From contig JAPPKR010000283.1 in the NCBI GenBank assembly GCA_028819835.1, positions 1-5,563 of the forward strand: 5,563 bases of DNA. The letters are read 5' to 3'. Both the position numbers and the translations under genes were made by a program. Below, piece by piece: positions 5,352-5,563 of the stretch. Under the pieces are notes generated by a model. It saw only the letters and a list, made by a program, of their open reading frames with translations. It was not told the DNA's origin and made no database searches. Numbering within the stretch: the stretch's first letter is position 1; every line of letters begins with the position of its first letter. Source of the stretch: a bacterium (GTDB lineage: Bacteria; Actinomycetota; Acidimicrobiia; UBA5794; ZC4RG35).

Positions 5352-5563
5352 ATGGCAAGAAAATACCGGTTGGAACCCGAAGGCGAAGGCCTCTACCGGG
5401 TGATCGCTGCGAGGGATTTCAAGACCTCCCGGGGCCAGTATCCGGAAGTCAGAGAGGGTGATCGTGGAGGACTGGTCTCAGGACCCTACAACCTGTCCCA
5501 AAGGGGAAGGTGCTGGATCGAGGAGGGCGCCAAGGTGATCGACCAGGCCAAGGTGCTGAAGGA
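5352..5563 (+). CDS. N-terminal fragment of a YdcK-like beta-helix (hexapeptide-type) protein, 3'-truncated by the window edge
   Basis: An open frame starts at ATG 5352 and runs 70 codons to the window end without a stop. The start KYRLEPEGEGLYRVIAARDF, then a DRGGLV turn, NLSQ, and a C-W-I segment followed by EEGAKVIDQAKVL, follows the layout I recall for E. coli YdcK and phage-associated relatives (KYRL..., I-A-xxDF, GGWI/GGYV, NLS-x-EG-x-CW, then repeats of AKV type). These proteins continue as left-handed parallel beta-helices of hexapeptide repeats, like LpxA-type transferases, but their function is mostly unknown. The two AKV units at the end look like the first helix turns. GAG at 5344-5346 is a weak Shine-Dalgarno 5 nt before the ATG, and GGAAGGG at 5333-5339 a stronger but distant one (12 nt). 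There is no signal peptide. Its codons are less uniformly G/C-ending (AGA, AAA, GGA, TCA), which may hint at transfer. The assignment rests on recalled similarity, with no search. Confidence 0.6.
   Translation, partial: MARKYRLEPEGEGLYRVIAARDFKTSRGQYPEVREGDRGGLVSGPYNLSQRGRCWIEEGAKVIDQAKVLK

Overview
The window is GC-rich, with mostly G- or C-ending codons, and densely coding. The best guess for the host is a high-GC actinobacterium, possibly uncultured. This rests on the base composition, a Rex-type redox repressor, and a geranylgeranyl-reductase-family flavoprotein that closely resembles mycobacterial MenJ. None of these is decisive, and Chloroflexota-like hosts remain possible.

Left part (1-3177, + strand): a compact catabolic operon. 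It begins with the C-terminal two thirds of a short-chain dehydrogenase (SDR) cut by the window edge. Eight bases later comes a 656-residue fusion of a zinc class II aldolase (RhaD/RhaE type) with a C-terminal SDR. Three bases after that comes a nucleoside phosphorylase of the PNP/UDP family. Shine-Dalgarno sequences at or inside the ends of the preceding genes imply translational coupling. The aldolase-dehydrogenase fusion family is known for splitting a ketose 1-phosphate into DHAP plus an aldehyde and oxidising the aldehyde, for example in rhamnose use. The phosphorylase raises the alternative that this operon salvages (deoxy)nucleosides through a sugar 1-phosphate.

Middle (3178-3970): the phosphorylase converges, with a 14-bp gap, on a minus-strand rex gene. 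A 143-bp intergenic region then separates rex from a divergently transcribed gene. Each flank of this region carries a TAnnnT box 5-7 nt from the start codon, which suggests two divergent, possibly leaderless, promoters.

Right part (3971-5563): a complete MenJ-like FAD-dependent reductase, probably acting on the isoprenoid tail of menaquinone. Next to the NADH/NAD+ sensor Rex it makes a plausible respiratory and redox pair. A 139-bp non-coding stretch follows, holding a 12-bp palindrome, weak promoter-like boxes and a speculative 22-codon ORF with three consecutive Cys codons. The window ends inside the start of a protein resembling the N-terminus of YdcK-like left-handed beta-helix proteins, a type often seen in phage and accessory regions.

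No tRNA, rRNA, CRISPR array, insertion sequence or convincing intrinsic terminator was seen. No clearly new system is evident. The most interesting points are the phosphorylase-aldolase/dehydrogenase operon, the divergent DNA-reading helix of Rex, and the accessory-type gene at the right edge.
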